The notes below the pieces were generated by a model. The model did no database searches and was not told the origin of the DNA. It saw only the letters and a list, made by a program, of their open reading frames with translations. From Palsa-1248 sp963737835 (GTDB lineage Bacteria > Gemmatimonadota > Gemmatimonadetes > Gemmatimonadales > Gemmatimonadaceae), in contig CAVTUH010000001.1 in NCBI GenBank assembly GCA_963737835.1, positions 3,224,001 to 3,288,000 on the forward strand: DNA of 64,000 bases. Direction: 5' to 3'. Shown one piece after another: positions 63,988 through 64,000 of the stretch. The position numbers and the translations under genes were made by a program. Numbering within the stretch: the stretch's first letter is position 1; each line of letters opens with the position of its first letter.

Positions 63988-64000
63988 GTTGACCCCCACG

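Overview
The window is GC-rich DNA that reads like a soil bacterium of the Gemmatimonadota or a neighbouring phylum. The reasons are a SusC/SusD outer-membrane pair outside an obvious polysaccharide locus, an alternative complex III (act) operon, LVIVD-repeat exported proteins, M61 and beta-lactamase-fold secreted hydrolases, and many TAT-exported or lipid-anchored proteins. The phylum is an inference; there is no rRNA gene to settle it.

Layout. 1-8.6 kb (minus strand): a SusC-SusD pair followed by two tandem TAT-exported SpdH-like FAD oxidoreductases with an NTF2-fold gene between them, transcribed from a clear sigma-70 promoter at 8837-8864. 9.3-9.8 kb: a frameshifted SnoaL-like gene. 10.18-26.03 kb: an integrative element bounded by two copies of the 3' half of a tRNA-Ile(GAT) gene. 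Its minus-strand replication/integration operon holds HTH proteins, a DUF3854-DUF927 protein, a TubC-like protein, an excisionase-like protein and a tyrosine integrase. Its plus-strand cargo holds an XRE regulator, a DNA methyltransferase-GHKL ATPase fusion with a partner gene, and a tightly overlapped four-gene operon: SocA/YwgA-like protein, three-TM membrane protein, PD-(D/E)XK nuclease, and a TIM-barrel/TGT-like protein with a CxCxxC motif. The four-gene operon is the best candidate for an undescribed system.

26-37.5 kb: a mosaic of collagen-like protein, small lipoprotein, a truncated ECF sigma factor, an LVIVD protein, a class V aminotransferase, an APC permease, a DUF6880 protein and a DUF4160/DUF2442 pair. 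37.78-40.51 kb: an IS21-family element with 8-bp target duplications. 41-50.8 kb: a serine hydrolase, actD-actC-actB2-actB1-actA and cytochrome c (respiratory electron transfer), and a double-cupredoxin lipoprotein. 51.3-64 kb: alpha/beta hydrolase, M61 peptidase, a large lipoprotein of unknown role, ChaB, a second LVIVD protein, tyrosine phenol-lyase, an AstE/aspartoacylase-like TAT protein and a truncated SnoaL-like gene.

Running through 10-58 kb is a dispersed module: a tRNA 3' half (tRNA-Ile four times, tRNA-Pro once), a GGCCGC terminator-like hairpin, a purine/pyrimidine pairing element whose stems show compensatory changes between copies, and often an S23-type four-helix-bundle gene, intact or broken. 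Gene relics and truncations sit at these modules, so they look like rearrangement points.

Several genes carry single-base frameshifts, almost all +1. They may be real decay or assembly error; each is given as one gene with the break position.
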